Positions 38,501 to 49,665 of a stretch of 64,000 bases of DNA are shown here, one piece after another. This DNA is from Pilatotrama ljubarskyi (lineage: Eukaryota > Basidiomycota > Agaricomycetes > Polyporales > Polyporaceae): assembly GCA_022385805.1 (NCBI GenBank), contig MU277692.1, forward strand, positions 1 to 64,000. The letters run 5' to 3'. How positions within the stretch are numbered: the stretch's first letter is position 1; each line of letters starts with the position of its first letter. Made by a program: the position numbers and the translations under genes. The notes below the pieces were generated by a model. It made no database searches. It had not been told where the DNA came from and saw only the letters and a list, made by a program, of their open reading frames with translations.

Positions 38501-39537
38501 CGCCAAGAATCTATGATGCTGGAGGGCAGTTCAGCTTCTCTCCTCCCCATGTGTATCGTACCTCACGGCAACTCGTGGCTCGTGAGAAGGCTTGTTTCCG
38601 AGGCGCACAGGATGCGGGGACATCTAAGTATACATTCTCAAGTCCCACTGCGCGATCGGATGCATCTACTCCTGGAGCGGTAGACTTCGCGTATGTCAAA
38701 CGCATAGAGTATTGAAATGCCGTACCGGAGACGGTCTTAGCTATGCCAGGCTAAGGTTGCGGTGCGTGAGAAATCTCCAGCGGTCCAGCTAGACAGACAT
38801 TTCATGACCCGTGTACAATAATCTGCAAGCATCAGGTTCGGCGTTCGGCTACTTCGCTTGGCGGACGTTGGAAGAATACTACAGTAGTTCGACCTCCTGA
38901 ATCGGTGTGGCACGAGCTGTATTCAAGGGTTACTCACGATGAGGACGACGAAGCCTCATCATGGGGTCCGAGGACAGGAGAGTTTGCTCTGTCTTGCCTT
39001 GCAGCGTGTCTTCCTCGCGTGGGAAGACATAAAAGGAACGCTTCAAAGTAGCTCATGAACTGGACTCGTTCCGTACACAATCCCTACATGAGCACTGAGC
39101 ACTTGAGCGCTTGAGCACCGGTCCGCCTCCCCGGGTGTAACAGGTTTACGTCAGCAGTGTATTAGATTGTTTCAGCGTGTCCCGCTTGCTTCTCTCCTTG
39201 CGTCTACCAACCTGCGTCGGTGGCGTCCGCTGGGTCGACTCTCCAGCACTTGCCTGCTCAGCGGGCAATATTCCACAATATTTGTGGTGGTGAGTGCAAC
39301 CTTCTGGCTCGTTCATACCAGATGTAGCTAACGCCACACACCTGGACACACAGACTCGTTCCCGTGCGCCCACAAAAGATCCAGCGCGGCCTTGTGCGCC
39401 TCTAGGCATTCACGACATGCCGGACCATTGTGCTCCTAGAAACTTTGAGGCAGAGCGAGAAGAGCTCTGGGTACGTATGGCTGCCGTCGCCACAAGCTGC
39501 ATTGACATTTCGCCTCTTTCAGAACGGTCCGCCTATC
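32523..39537. promoter_or_regulatory. 7-kb intergenic region between divergent zinc-finger genes
   Basis: No gene I can support. Open frames (for example 33106-33813, 34779-35147, 36387-36578 complement) show no conserved motif or coherent splice chain. 32,760-33,850 is probably the long 5' region of the Msn2-like gene, rich in purine runs on the plus strand. From about 36.4 to 39.0 kb the base composition is more AT-rich than the neighbouring genes. Long regulatory regions are typical for fungal developmental transcription factors; an uncharacterised short gene or non-coding RNA could be hidden here. Confidence 0.4.
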
Positions 39538-40517
39538 ATGACTGAGTCCGACAAGCCCATATCATTTCTGGTCCGCGGAGCGATGCCTCGGCGCTCCTCA
39601 TCGACTGCTTCGGATGATGAAGCCGAGGAATCCGCTGCTGCACCTCGTGGCTTGACCGGGCGACGATATAAGACCCCGCCCGAAAGGCTGTACCGTGGTA
39701 AAGCGCCCTCTATCCACCCGTCCGCTGTTATCACGTACATGGGCAACCAGTTCTATATTCACAACGGCAATTGGTATCCTTACACTGAGCAATCCGGCTC
39801 GAAGATGCGCCCACCTATGCCCAAGAAGCCTATAGCGCAACCTATACCTGGGCTCTCGAAGCCGGCGAGAGGTCGTCAAGTGCCCCAAGCCGGGACCACT
39901 GCCGACCCTCGCAGGAAGTACATCTGCCCTGTGGAAACGTGCAAGAAAGCGTTCACAAAGCGCGATCATCTCAATCGCCACATCAATACCTTGCATCGCT
40001 ATGACGCGGATCAGAGTAAGCCTCTCAGCTACATCCGCTACGTTGATTCTGATTTCTGCCCTCAGTGCACGATTGCCACCGCCCCCACTGCGATTTTACT
40101 GCATCGCGCCTGGACAATTGCAGGAAACACCGCCGTAATCATACCCATTATCAGGAGATCTTCGCATGCTCGCCCGAGGATGGGTTCAAAGGCCTTCACC
40201 TTCAGAACCCGCAGACGATCATTCCCGAGGCCGTCAATATCAAACCATTCGACAACATCTCCATCCCTCCCCTTGCACTTAATCTATGGTGCTTCCAGGA
40301 GAAGCAGCGCAGGAACGGGGTTGACATCCCCCGTGTCGAGTCCTCCGACGTCCAGCGTTACTTTAACGAGCATCCCGAAGAGATCGAGTCGTGCTTGGCC
40401 GGGGACCCGAAATGGGAGTGGAGGATGCCCCCTCCCGGACCCGAGTTCACGCCGATCAATGCTCACTGCATGACGGGCACATTCAGAGTGCAAGTCAAGC
40501 GCGAAGAGGACGCCTAG
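39538..40517 (+). CDS. C2H2 zinc-finger protein, two fingers
   Basis: Two exons, 39538-40015 and 40066-40517, intron 50 nt in phase 1; 309 residues. The start at 39538 (MTESDKPISFLVRG) follows a CTTTCAG acceptor-like site, so a 5' UTR intron is likely; an earlier ATG at 39430 is less likely. Finger 1 is CPVETCKKAFTKRDHLNRH followed by INTLH (C-x4-C, H-x5-H spacing). Finger 2 is made by the splice: MHDCHRPHCDFTASRLDNCR followed by KHRRNH. The C-terminal ~110 residues (FDNISIPPLALNLWCFQEKQ, WEWRMPPPGPEFTPINAHC) look conserved but I do not recognise them. Probably DNA-binding; targets unknown. Confidence 0.85.
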
Positions 40518-41247
40518 CGCCCGTCTCAAGGGTTCCGACCAAGTGACCAAGTCCATCGTCCCTGCTATCCTCGTCCTCCTCAAAATGTCTTTGCATCTCT
40601 TTCACTGCTTTCTGCCTCGTTGCTTCATTCGCCTTCCCCCTCTTCTCGTTGCCCGCTGTCGTCCCTTGCCCAAACTGTCGTGTCGTCGTTCGCAAACTCC
40701 GCTCACATCTATTCGCCATCTATGTCCGTTGCTTTGTATAGTTCTCTCCGCATCTCTTCCATCAGTACTTGCTTTGGCTTCAATGTTCCTGTTCTCCATC
40801 GCTATCACGTAGTCTTTCGTATGATCCTCCCCTGCTTTCGTTGTGGCGAAACATGCGGCAAACATTCAACATCCCTGCGCGCGCTTACTATCGTCGTCTC
40901 TCTGGCATTTGCTACACAATATATGACTTCACGGTCGTGAGATTCGATTTTGGCGGTCCGGATGTAGCTGCGTATTCCATAGAGATACATATCCTGGTAT
41001 GATGTGGCGTCTGCGCAATGGTGGGTGGTATGGACCGCCTACCATCTTCTTTGACTCAGCAGGTAGTTCCGTGTGCAAGGTGCGAGGCTGAACGACTGCA
41101 CCAGGTAGCGAAGCCAGAGACGTGATTACGTGTTGGACTTGCGAACATGCAGACTCGGAGGCCCAGATTGCACATTGGTGCCAGGTACAGAAGACGAGCC
41201 CAAGCACAGTTACCCAAGACATGACACAAGCTGGAAACCCTCTATGC
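40518..41247. other. Convergent intergenic region
   Basis: 730 bp between two stop codons. Pyrimidine-rich on the plus strand (40,560-40,760), consistent with a 3' UTR. No gene seen. Confidence 0.45.
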
Positions 41248-43005
41248 TCACCAGAACCTCGTGCTTTCCGGATCGAAGCGATTAGCCATGCGCATGGTGA
41301 TAATGTTCGACGTCAACGTCGAGAACTACGTTGTCCGTAAGGTCAGTGTTGGTAAATGAACGACAAAACTCCGTGGTGCGTACCCCGTTCCCAACGAACA
41401 CTTGCGCCCGCTGCCCGATGAGCATGTCCACCGCCTGCGCGACGAACTTTTGCTCCCAGTTAAGGACCAGATCTCGGCTGCTCGAGATCATCTGCCAGTC
41501 CTGGTCGCGCCATAGCGCGTTCCTCAGCTCTGTGATGAACTCCTTGTTCCCGTTCGTCATGATGTATAGCTTCCGCAAGTCTTTCGCTGCAGAGGTCTTC
41601 CTGATATCGCGTATGCGTTCGACAATCTGAGCAACGGATGGATAGCAGTGCCGGCGGTAGATCGCCTTGTTCTCCTCGGAATTGGTGCCACGCTCTCCGT
41701 GTAGCGGCGGTACGAACGGGTCGACCATCTCCGGAAACGAGTTGAACGCGTTGTACTCGGCGGACCAGTTCGCGAGGTGCTCGCAATGCCCCTCGAAGTC
41801 GCCGCGCCGTACATGTATGGCCATCAGTCCCGGGATCATGCTATAACGGTCTGCGTTGGTCGTGTATGCACGGCTGGAGAGGTATGGTTCGAACGAGGAC
41901 GTGGCGAGGAAGAGGTCACGATTGATGTCGAAAGCGAGTTCTATGAGCGGGGACCAGCCGAAGTGCGTGAGGATGGGTGAGGCAGCCAGCTCCGGCCAGA
42001 TGTCGATCATCGCGCGGGGATCGCCGAAGACGCTGCACAGGGATGAGTATCTTTGCGGCGCACCAACGAGGGCCGGAACGTCTTGGACACGTACTCGAAG
42101 TTGTATATCTGCCCCGAGTTAGGCGCGGTCTGCACGCACTGTTCTTCGACTCCTGCGAGCTTGTCATGCCAACCATCGGTGATTTCCTTGGCCGAGTTTT
42201 TGAAGGTGATGATCTCCGAGATGTCCTCTCGAATGTAGGTAACCTTCTCAGGGCACACCGCGTCAAAGTAATCCCTATGGACTGCTGGTGGTGAGTGATC
42301 TCCCGGAGGGAACGGCGCGCCAACAATCGGGCCTATGCAGAGGGATGAGCAAGTCAAGATGAGCGTATCACAGGTCACACGAACCTTGTATGATGGCAGA
42401 GTAGGGAATGAGAGAAGGGATCTTGTGGTCATTATACTCTGAGTATTGGGAGCCGTTGTCGTTCCATGTGTAGTTGGCAAAGACGAAGCTGGGAGGGTTC
42501 TTGAGCGGGTCCGGTGAATGCGTGAGCGGCCAACGTGACGTACGATCTTCCGGCCTTGTACGCCATGTAAGCGTTCAGAAGCAGTTCTTGCATGGCGTTA
42601 CCCCATCCGCATCCTGCGGAAGCGACGGACGTGAGAACGTCGACATCAAAAAGGCAATGCAAACACTGCCAGGAGCTTACCTCGTGAATGTCCCGCGACG
42701 AAGAGGAACTTCTCGTCTTTGCGAGGTCTCCTCTGCTCCCAATGATGCTGAGGTAGGCTAAGCTCCGCCTCATGCCACTTCTCGTACAGCGGAGGGAGTA
42801 CTTCCGCAATCACAGGTGGAGGCGGAAGGGGCGGCGCATCTGTCTCTCGGAAGGGGCCGGACCCACCCATCCGCCATGCGCGCCAAACCAGCCTGAGGAT
42901 GCTGAAGCCGACGACGGCCAGGATTAGATAGCGCCTTGCCATGTAGCGGAGGTATATCCGTGACGCAGGGAGCTTCTCCTTCTCGCGCAGGGAGGTGGGC
43001 AGCAT
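41248..43005 (-). CDS. O-fucosyltransferase-like type II membrane glycosyltransferase
   Basis: Six exons on the minus strand: 43005-42681, 42613-42544, 42488-42385, 42332-42080, 42032-41384, 41325-41248; 492 residues. A short basic tail and one membrane anchor (YLILAVVGFSILRLVWRAW) are followed by a Pro-rich stem and a lumenal domain with FLFVAGHSRGCGWGNAMQEL, FVFANYTWNDNG, GAPFPPGDHSPPAVHRDYFD, VFGDPRAMIDIWPELAASP, the GDP-fucose-binding motif MAIHVRRGDFEGHC and the C-terminus FSTLTSNIITMRMA...STRFW. HxRRGDF and FVGNG.S.LTSN are hallmarks of the O-FucT/alpha-fucosyltransferase fold. The intron near 42033-42079 is a best fit: the frame must change there and a 47-nt GTTCCG intron gives SKT-VFGDP; an alternative donor 9 nt earlier also keeps frame. 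Substrate unknown. Confidence 0.78.
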
Positions 43006-44301
43006 GGTGGGGGGTGGGGGGTGGGGAGGGGACAGGATTGCAAGGCGCAGCTAGGGACTGCGTTTTTAGCGTGGCGTCCTTGTCGTCCGAGGAGTCAGAG
43101 CCGCCCGCGCAGGAAGGCATCCTGCTGGCTGCGCGGATGGCCATATATCAATGTGCGGTGCGTATTTCCTTATATATTCTGCCAACGACGGTCAGCGCTT
43201 CACCCCAATCGAGAAAGCACAGAGCTTACCCCCGAGCTGGCAGACAGGTGCAGAAGCCGTGGTCCATAGAAGCCGAGCCTGTTACCGGGTCCCCGACGAG
43301 AAGACTCGTCGCAGACGCCGCACTTGACCCGGCATCGTTGAACGCACTTGGTACCGTGGGTGCATAGCAACTTCGCCGCGTCGCTACTGTCAACCCTCAA
43401 CAAGGCACAAGGAGGCTGGGGGAGTTCGAAGTCTGGTCCATTGGCTGCGATATCGCCCGATCTGATACGCACGGCGTCCATTCCCCTGCCCCCAGCAGTC
43501 GCCAAAGTTTGATGTGACGGAACACTGACCGCTTCTCCTCTAGGGACCAACCGCGGCGGCGCCTCACTGGGGGGTCATGGGGTGGCGGCGGTAAGTCAAG
43601 TAGCCCGCACGCTCCAGAGCCCAAAGCTGTCCCCGAGCAGTCGTAACGAGCAAAGTGCCAGATAGCAGCACGGGTATAGCGGTCACAGACGTTAGGCAGA
43701 CTTGCAGCCTTGCGCGAAAGACCAAGGAAATCGCCCCGACGATGTCTCTCCGGAGTCACCGCTCTCGCTTGCAAGCAGTGTGGTAATCAAAATCGATATC
43801 CCTGCGTCCGGCTGTGTTATCTGTGTATGCGCAGCTGTGTCGGAGCGTCTGGGAAACGCCAGTGACTCGACGGCCGTGGAAAGTAACTCCGTCCGACGTG
43901 ATGCTTCCCCACCCCGGCGTGGCTTGCCGTAACAATATTTGATCGGGCGATATTGAAGAATTCCGAGCAGGCAATGTTCTGACCTGACTGCGAGAGACGA
44001 AGACGCAGTGAATCTGGGCGACAGAGGGAACATGGCTGAACGTACCTCTTGCTTCGCCGTGACTGCTCAGTCGACAGGCTGATGATGATACATTCGCATT
44101 GCAAGGGATAAGCAGATACAGTACAAAGCGATCGGTATCACAACGTACAATCATCAGGTTCGTAAACTGCGGTCCGTGATGCAGCACACCGCGCACGAAA
44201 AGACCGCAGATCATCATCCAGCTCGTGTCCGTAAGTTGACGTCCGGCGCTGCCCTAGACACCTCGCGGTCCCGCAGCCTCCTCACCTTCCACCTTCGCCA
44301 A
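43006..44301. other. Intergenic between RhoGEF and O-FucT-like genes
   Basis: 1.3 kb. Near 43,005 it is the 5' region of the O-FucT-like gene and includes the G-run motif; near 44,300 it is the 3' UTR of the RhoGEF. No coding exon could be supported. Confidence 0.4.
43009..43031 (+). other. G-quadruplex-forming motif next to a start codon
   Basis: Four G-runs of 6, 6, 4 and 4 separated by single bases (T, T, A) begin 4 bp upstream of the minus-strand start codon at 43005. The G-rich strand is the plus strand, the template for the O-FucT-like gene, so the 5' UTR itself would be C-rich. Could affect transcription or be a simple GT-rich repeat. Confidence 0.6.
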
Positions 44302-47135
44302 TCATGTATCTTTACCTCGGCCCAGCAGCTCGCTCAGACGCCCCGCCGCGACGCTGTGGCGGAGCCCAGGGAAGAGCCGACTAGGCGAGTCTTCCCTCCT
44401 CTGTGCAACACCACCACCCTTCCCGAGGACGAGCGAGAACCGCTGGCCCTTCGCGTCTCCGGAGTGGCTGGCACGCGCCGTTACCGGGCTCGTCTGCAGC
44501 GCGACCGCGGGCAGCGAGAAACGCTTGTGCCTCCGCGCCGTGTTCTCCTTCCTTGGCGTCGGCGGGAGGCTGCTGCCACCTGCGTCCGACGGGGCCTCGA
44601 CGTCTTGCCCATTCCCGTCGTTGAAGACGTCCTCGTCGCGCTCATCGAGCACGCCATGCGTCTCGTCCATCGTGTGCTGGCTGAAGCGCGACGCGCGGGG
44701 GCTCGCGGACGGGGACGGAGACGCATACTCGCCGCGCTGTCCTTGCCCTTGCTCCTGGAAGTCCTCGAGGATCTGCACGTAGCTCTTGGGACGCGGCGCG
44801 GGCTTCAGGCGGACGGCTGCGACGGAAGGCCCGCTTGGTTCCTCGGGAGCGTAGGGGTCGTCGTCAATGCGCGCGAGCGGCCGCTTTGGACTCTCGATGT
44901 CTATTGCCATTAGCGCCGAGGGTGTGCTCGCCATCATATCGTTCAAGAGGAGAGACGGCATCGACTTGAGCCCTGACAAGGTGAAGTGCGAGTGGGTGGT
45001 GCCGGCGGTCACCGACACCTGCGGTTCCGGAGGCTGTTCTAGTAGAGGGAACACAGTGTCGTAGCAGGCTTCGCATGCTCGCGCAGACTTCGAGGAATCC
45101 TTAGCGTTCGGGTCTACAATAAAGAATGTCTGCTGGCCGATCAATATGTATAGAATGGTGGTCATACTAATCACTGACCTTGCTTGAGCAGCTCCCACAG
45201 ACGCAGCGTCCGCACAGTCGACAATGATGTCTTCGTCTCCGCCAGCCAAACGTCCTGCCACAGCGCATACAACTCTCCGTCTTGCCATCGGGCACCCAGA
45301 TAGCAGGCACAAAGTGCTCAACCTTACCTCGCCTCGGTTTCGTCGAATCCTCGGGCGCGTATGGCAGCGCCTGTAGCGTCCGTCGGAGGTGATTTGTCGA
45401 TGCAGAAGATGTCAGAGTCGAGTTGAGCTGCATGACACTGAGCGAGACCAGCAGAGACGACTTCGCGTTCCGGATAGCGGTGATCCACTCGTCTCGCTCC
45501 TCATCAGTAGCTAGAAAGAGGTGAGTATATGATCGAGATGATCAATTCCCATGAGGTCAGACGTACCAGCATATACAGCGAACGACTGAAGCGGGCTCAG
45601 AAGCTCGAACCCTCGTTCGGGGGTGTTCGCAGCTGGCACACTCACGACCACCTCCAAGTCGACGAGCTCCACATGGCCCTTGTATATCCATCTATCATCG
45701 ACGCCGCTGCTCGCCTGCCGGACCTTCCTCTTCGGACTCGCATTCAACCGGAGTTGCAGGAGCGACTGCTTTCGCCTCAGGAAATCAGCCTCCGCATCGC
45801 TCCTGGTCCGGGACAGCATCTCCGGCAGGCCGGTGCTGCTGGGGGACGACAGCGCGTTCCACTTGTCGGAAAAGAAGTCTCCATCGGCACTGGCGAGCCA
45901 GATCAGGCAGTCCGAGAACAACAAGAACTCCCTCTCCTTGGGTGCTGAGCCCTCTAGCTGGAGTAAGGAGGCTCGCTTGAGGAACGTTCGGCCGGGGGTG
46001 ATGAGCTGGAAAGGGAGGTTGACGGTGTTCCGCTGCAAAGCGAGCAAAGATAGTGTCTGCGCGTGCGTGTGCAATGACGTATTCAGAGACATGGTGACTG
46101 CGCGAGAAGATCAGTGGAGATGGAACCCCACAGATGGGCAGGTACGCACTCTTGGAAACCAGGGTATGAACGGCCGTCAGCGAGGTATACTCGGGGTCGT
46201 CTGGGTCCGTACAGCTGATCATGTCTTTGAGCAGGAGTAGGTATCGCGGACATCGCTGCACGATGGTCAGGAGCCAGTCCCGGAACTTGAGCTTTCCACA
46301 GCGCGGGTCTGCCTCCTGTTGAGCGATGAAAGCAGCGAATGCAGGATTGCTCTTCAAGAGCGCAGCGTAGGAGGCGAGTGCGTCTGAGAAAGAGCTCACG
46401 AAAGGAGTGTATAGGGATAGGTAGGGAAAGTGGGCGAGAAGCACGGGCGAAAGCGGCGGCGGCGGCCCGTGCGGGTGTGCTGATGCAGAGGCGGAAGAGT
46501 TCAGGAATGTTGTGAGATGCGCGTGGAATGAGCGATGCAGGTTCCAGATGTCGATGAAGTTGGAGAATATAGACGTGAGCTCTGCGCGATCGAGCAGAGG
46601 GTGAGGGGTATCTAGAGACTTGATGATGGGTGCCAGGAAATGCTAGGGAATCGTCAGCACAACGAACAGAACTGTGCACGGCAAGCTAACACACCGAGTG
46701 AATGAGCTCCAGCCCATCCAGATACGACTTCTCCGTCTCGTAGAACTCAGCGATGACCTTTCTCCGCTTGGCCTCCTTCTGCTCGTCTACTACACGGGAC
46801 TCCTTCCTCCGCACTGCTCTCCGTGGGACATCGGCAACGGACGGTCTATGTTTCGGACCACGCACCGCGTTCCTGATCACGACAGGAGTAGCGGGCAGGG
46901 CACCGTGGTGCTCCTCGGGGAGCGAGTCGAAAGACGCGGTACTGACGATAGACTGTCGATGCTGGAGGTTCGGAGCAGATGGAAGAGAGATGCGACGAAA
47001 CGGCAAGTATGTCGGACGCTGATAGTGGGTATCAAGGGATGTGCTCGGGTGGAGGTCCTGTCCGGAGGACGGGAAGTCGACCATCACGGCCGGGGCAGAG
47101 ACTATGGTGGTGCGGAAGTGAGCAGTGAAGCGCAT
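44302..47135 (-). CDS. Rho-family guanine nucleotide exchange factor with DH, PH and FYVE domains
   Basis: Five exons on the minus strand: 47135-46695, 46642-46150, 46097-45567, 45510-45179, 45132-44302; 875 residues. The DH domain starts at KVIAEFYETEKSYLDGLELI (about residue 125) and runs through FRDWLLTIVQRCPRYLLLLK and MISCTDPDDPEYTSL. The PH domain follows (FLLFSDCLIWLASADG, then the C-terminal helix ERDEWITAIRNAKSSLL). The FYVE zinc finger is unmistakable: WVPDGKTESCMRCGRTF, RRRRHHCRLCGRCVCGSCSS and CEACYD, with the basic RRHHCR loop for PI3P. The ~240-residue tail is disordered, Ser/Pro-rich. This layout is like FGD-type Cdc42 activators that act at endosomes or in polarity. Intron 4 ends in a tandem CAGCAG acceptor. 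Confidence 0.92.
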
Positions 47136-47576
47136 GTCTGCGACGTGTCCGGCTACGCACCTAGGGCCATGGCTGGAGAAATATAAATGTGGGCCGAGTC
47201 TGCGATGGACGACGTCGGCGTCGAGCGCGAAGTCCGCTGCAGGCCATTTCCGCCGCCACCGTCGTCAGCCACCGAGCGCGGCCACACGCCGCCCAATTAG
47301 GCAACCCTCGTAGTCCATCCCGAATACCGGCCCTCGTTCGCACTGCACGCCGGGAATGCTCGTAGATAGAACACGGAGACAATTGCAAACACTATGAGCT
47401 TATGGATGCATTTCGTGCGATGTACAATATAACCGTCACCGGTGCCTGTGCACTCGGAGACAGGCGTAGGCACACTCCGGACCTGGACGTACCGAGAGGT
47501 CGAGGCCACACGCAATAGACCCGGGGATATCAGAGGTGGCGGGATGCGCATTAGGTGTGTATAGTTCTATAGTAGG
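47136..47576. other. Intergenic between uS15m and RhoGEF genes
   Basis: 441 bp between minus-strand genes: RhoGEF 5' region and uS15m 3' UTR. Nothing else seen. Confidence 0.45.
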
Positions 47577-48551
47577 TCATACCACAAGCTCGCCCTCGAC
47601 AGCACTCCTTTCCAAGCCCAATCGCTCGAGCACCCGGTCATATCGGTCCTCGTCTACCCGCTTCAGGTACTTGAGAATCTTGGCTCTTTCGTGAACGAGC
47701 TTGCGGAGATTTCGGCGGTTGGCAATGTCCTTTTTGCACCTGCTCAGATGTTCCCAGAGGTTGCGGATCTTATATGTCAATAGTGCAGCTGCGCACGATG
47801 CGTTAGCCTAGGACTCTCCGACGCAGAAGACTGTCACGTACCTTGAACCTCAGGCCTCCCCGTGTCATTCGGGTTCTCCGGTTCTGAAAACGCAGCGATG
47901 ATCCGCCTGCGATTCTCGTACGCGATTCCGCGGGCGTTGGCATTCCGCAGGTCGACAAGACTCCCGAATAGGCCGGTCTTATGGAGCTCCGTAGCGGACG
48001 CAAAACTCTCAAGACGCGCCAGAGTGGCAGGGTCGAATGCGGTCGGGTCCGCGTTTTTCTTTGCCTTGGACTGTGTCTGGATCCGCACGCTCGCCTCCGC
48101 AGTCAACGCAGGGAGCGTCTCGAACAGCGCCTCCTTCTCCTCCTGGCCAATCCCATAGTTGAAGTACGTCGGAAGCTGCAGTATTCCCTGTCGGAAGTCT
48201 GCCTGCGGGAGGGGAGTGGCACGGATGTCCTCTTCACTGAGCAGCACCCTGGCGAGGTCGCAGTTGTGCCATCTCGCCTCGTCGCCGGCCTTGTGTCCGA
48301 GGACGACGTGCGGCCGATTCTGTCGCGCCTCAAGCTCAAGCTCCTCGCGCCTCTGGACGTTGTGCTTGAGAGTCTGCTGCGTCCTGCGAGCGCGGGCGGA
48401 GGCGGCGCGGAGGACAGCGGATGTGTGTAGGGGAGCAGCGCGTGCTGAGCTTGTGGACGCGAGCGACCGCGAGCCTGCAACGAAATGTGAGGCGTCAAGA
48501 GATGTAAGACGGAACGGCGTACTCACACTGCGCCAGATGAGTCCCCAACAT
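47577..48551 (-). CDS. Mitochondrial small-subunit ribosomal protein uS15m
   Basis: Three exons on the minus strand: 48551-48527, 48474-47842, 47788-47577; 289 residues. A short first exon (MLGTHLAQC) reads into SRSLASTSSARAAPLHTSAV, an arginine/serine presequence for mitochondria. The long middle part is the fungal-specific N-terminal extension (HNVQRREELELEARQNRPHV). The C-terminal exon is the S15 domain: LLTYKIRNLWEHLSRCKKDI, ANRRNLRKLVHERAKILKYL and RVDEDRYDRVLERLGLE, matching the bacterial S15 helix-turn-helix that binds 15S/16S rRNA. The start at 48551 is preferred to an ATG at 48526 because that one lies inside a canonical GTGAGT...TTGCAG intron. Confidence 0.93.
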
Positions 48552-49665
48552 CGTTCCCCACGTCGAGCTCGAGTCTAAGGAGCGATGGCGAGCTGGAATT
48601 ATTGACGGTCACTCGCCGGGCGTTCCGCCAGAAAGTACACAAGCGCCTATTGCGTGGGAACGCGAGAAGCGCCCGTCCGTTGACTATATAAACCTGTCGC
48701 GTCGCGTTTTCCTGCCTCAACCAGAGAGATATGCCACGCTGCTCGACGTCAGTACGCTCGACCGTCGAGACAGTGCCAGTGACTCTTCGGAGTCCTGTTC
48801 TCTCGAGAGCATCTACAGGTTAGGAAGTGTCGTAGCTCATCATCCTTATACTACGGCATGTCGACATACTCCTGTGACATTCCTCTGCTTGTCTTCCATA
48901 GTCTCAATGCATCTACATAGATAACTCCTGCGAACACTGTCGTGTCCTCCTGACTATTGCGCGTGCTCTGCAAGTCGGACGGGTTTCAATGCATTTCAGT
49001 GCGACATCGCTATCTGGGTGGTGGCCGCAGTGCGAAGAGAATTTATCATGCAAGCGTCGGCAGGGACATCACCAACGTAGGATTCGCCGACGCCGTTGCG
49101 CTCGTTTTCTGTCAGGTTACAGGAGGATCGACGATGTTTCCGTACGTTCCTTCTCTGCTACAAGGAAGTTTTGGTGAGCTTCAAGCCTCAGTCATGCCTA
49201 GGTACCAGTCGCCTGAAGTCGTATGCCAATCGAGCTCCAGACTGTAACAATGCGCCGTCATCTCCACGCACTCCCCGCCTACTCAAGTCTCCGCACCGCA
49301 CTTCTTCATGCAAGACCAAAATGAGTTCGAACGTGCTCGCGCAGAACGCAACGTTCGTAGGACACGCACGCGGGAGAAGAGTGGTCATGGGGCTCCGCCG
49401 TCTACGCGGATGCCGTATCTCACGTCGCTGCTTCCTGCTCGCAGGTTCAATTAGCGAGCATATGCAGGCTTCTGGGTGCGTGGTGCGTCTTTCTGCTTCC
49501 TTCAGAAGGCCTCCATTGCTGCCAGCCATCTGGTGATATGCCTGAAGGCATCTTGCCGTCTACACGGACTGCCGAAGCATATAAGGGAGACCTTCACTGT
49601 TTCCAGGTGTACTCGCGCACTCTCATCTTCCGTGTACTGTCTAAGCATCGGTGTTGCGATTGCTG
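48552..49665. other. Divergent intergenic region before GH31 copy A
   Basis: 1.1 kb between the uS15m start (minus) and the GH31-A start (plus). No coding exon with support; the sequence that would correspond to the membrane anchor of GH31 copy B is not found here. Confidence 0.4.
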
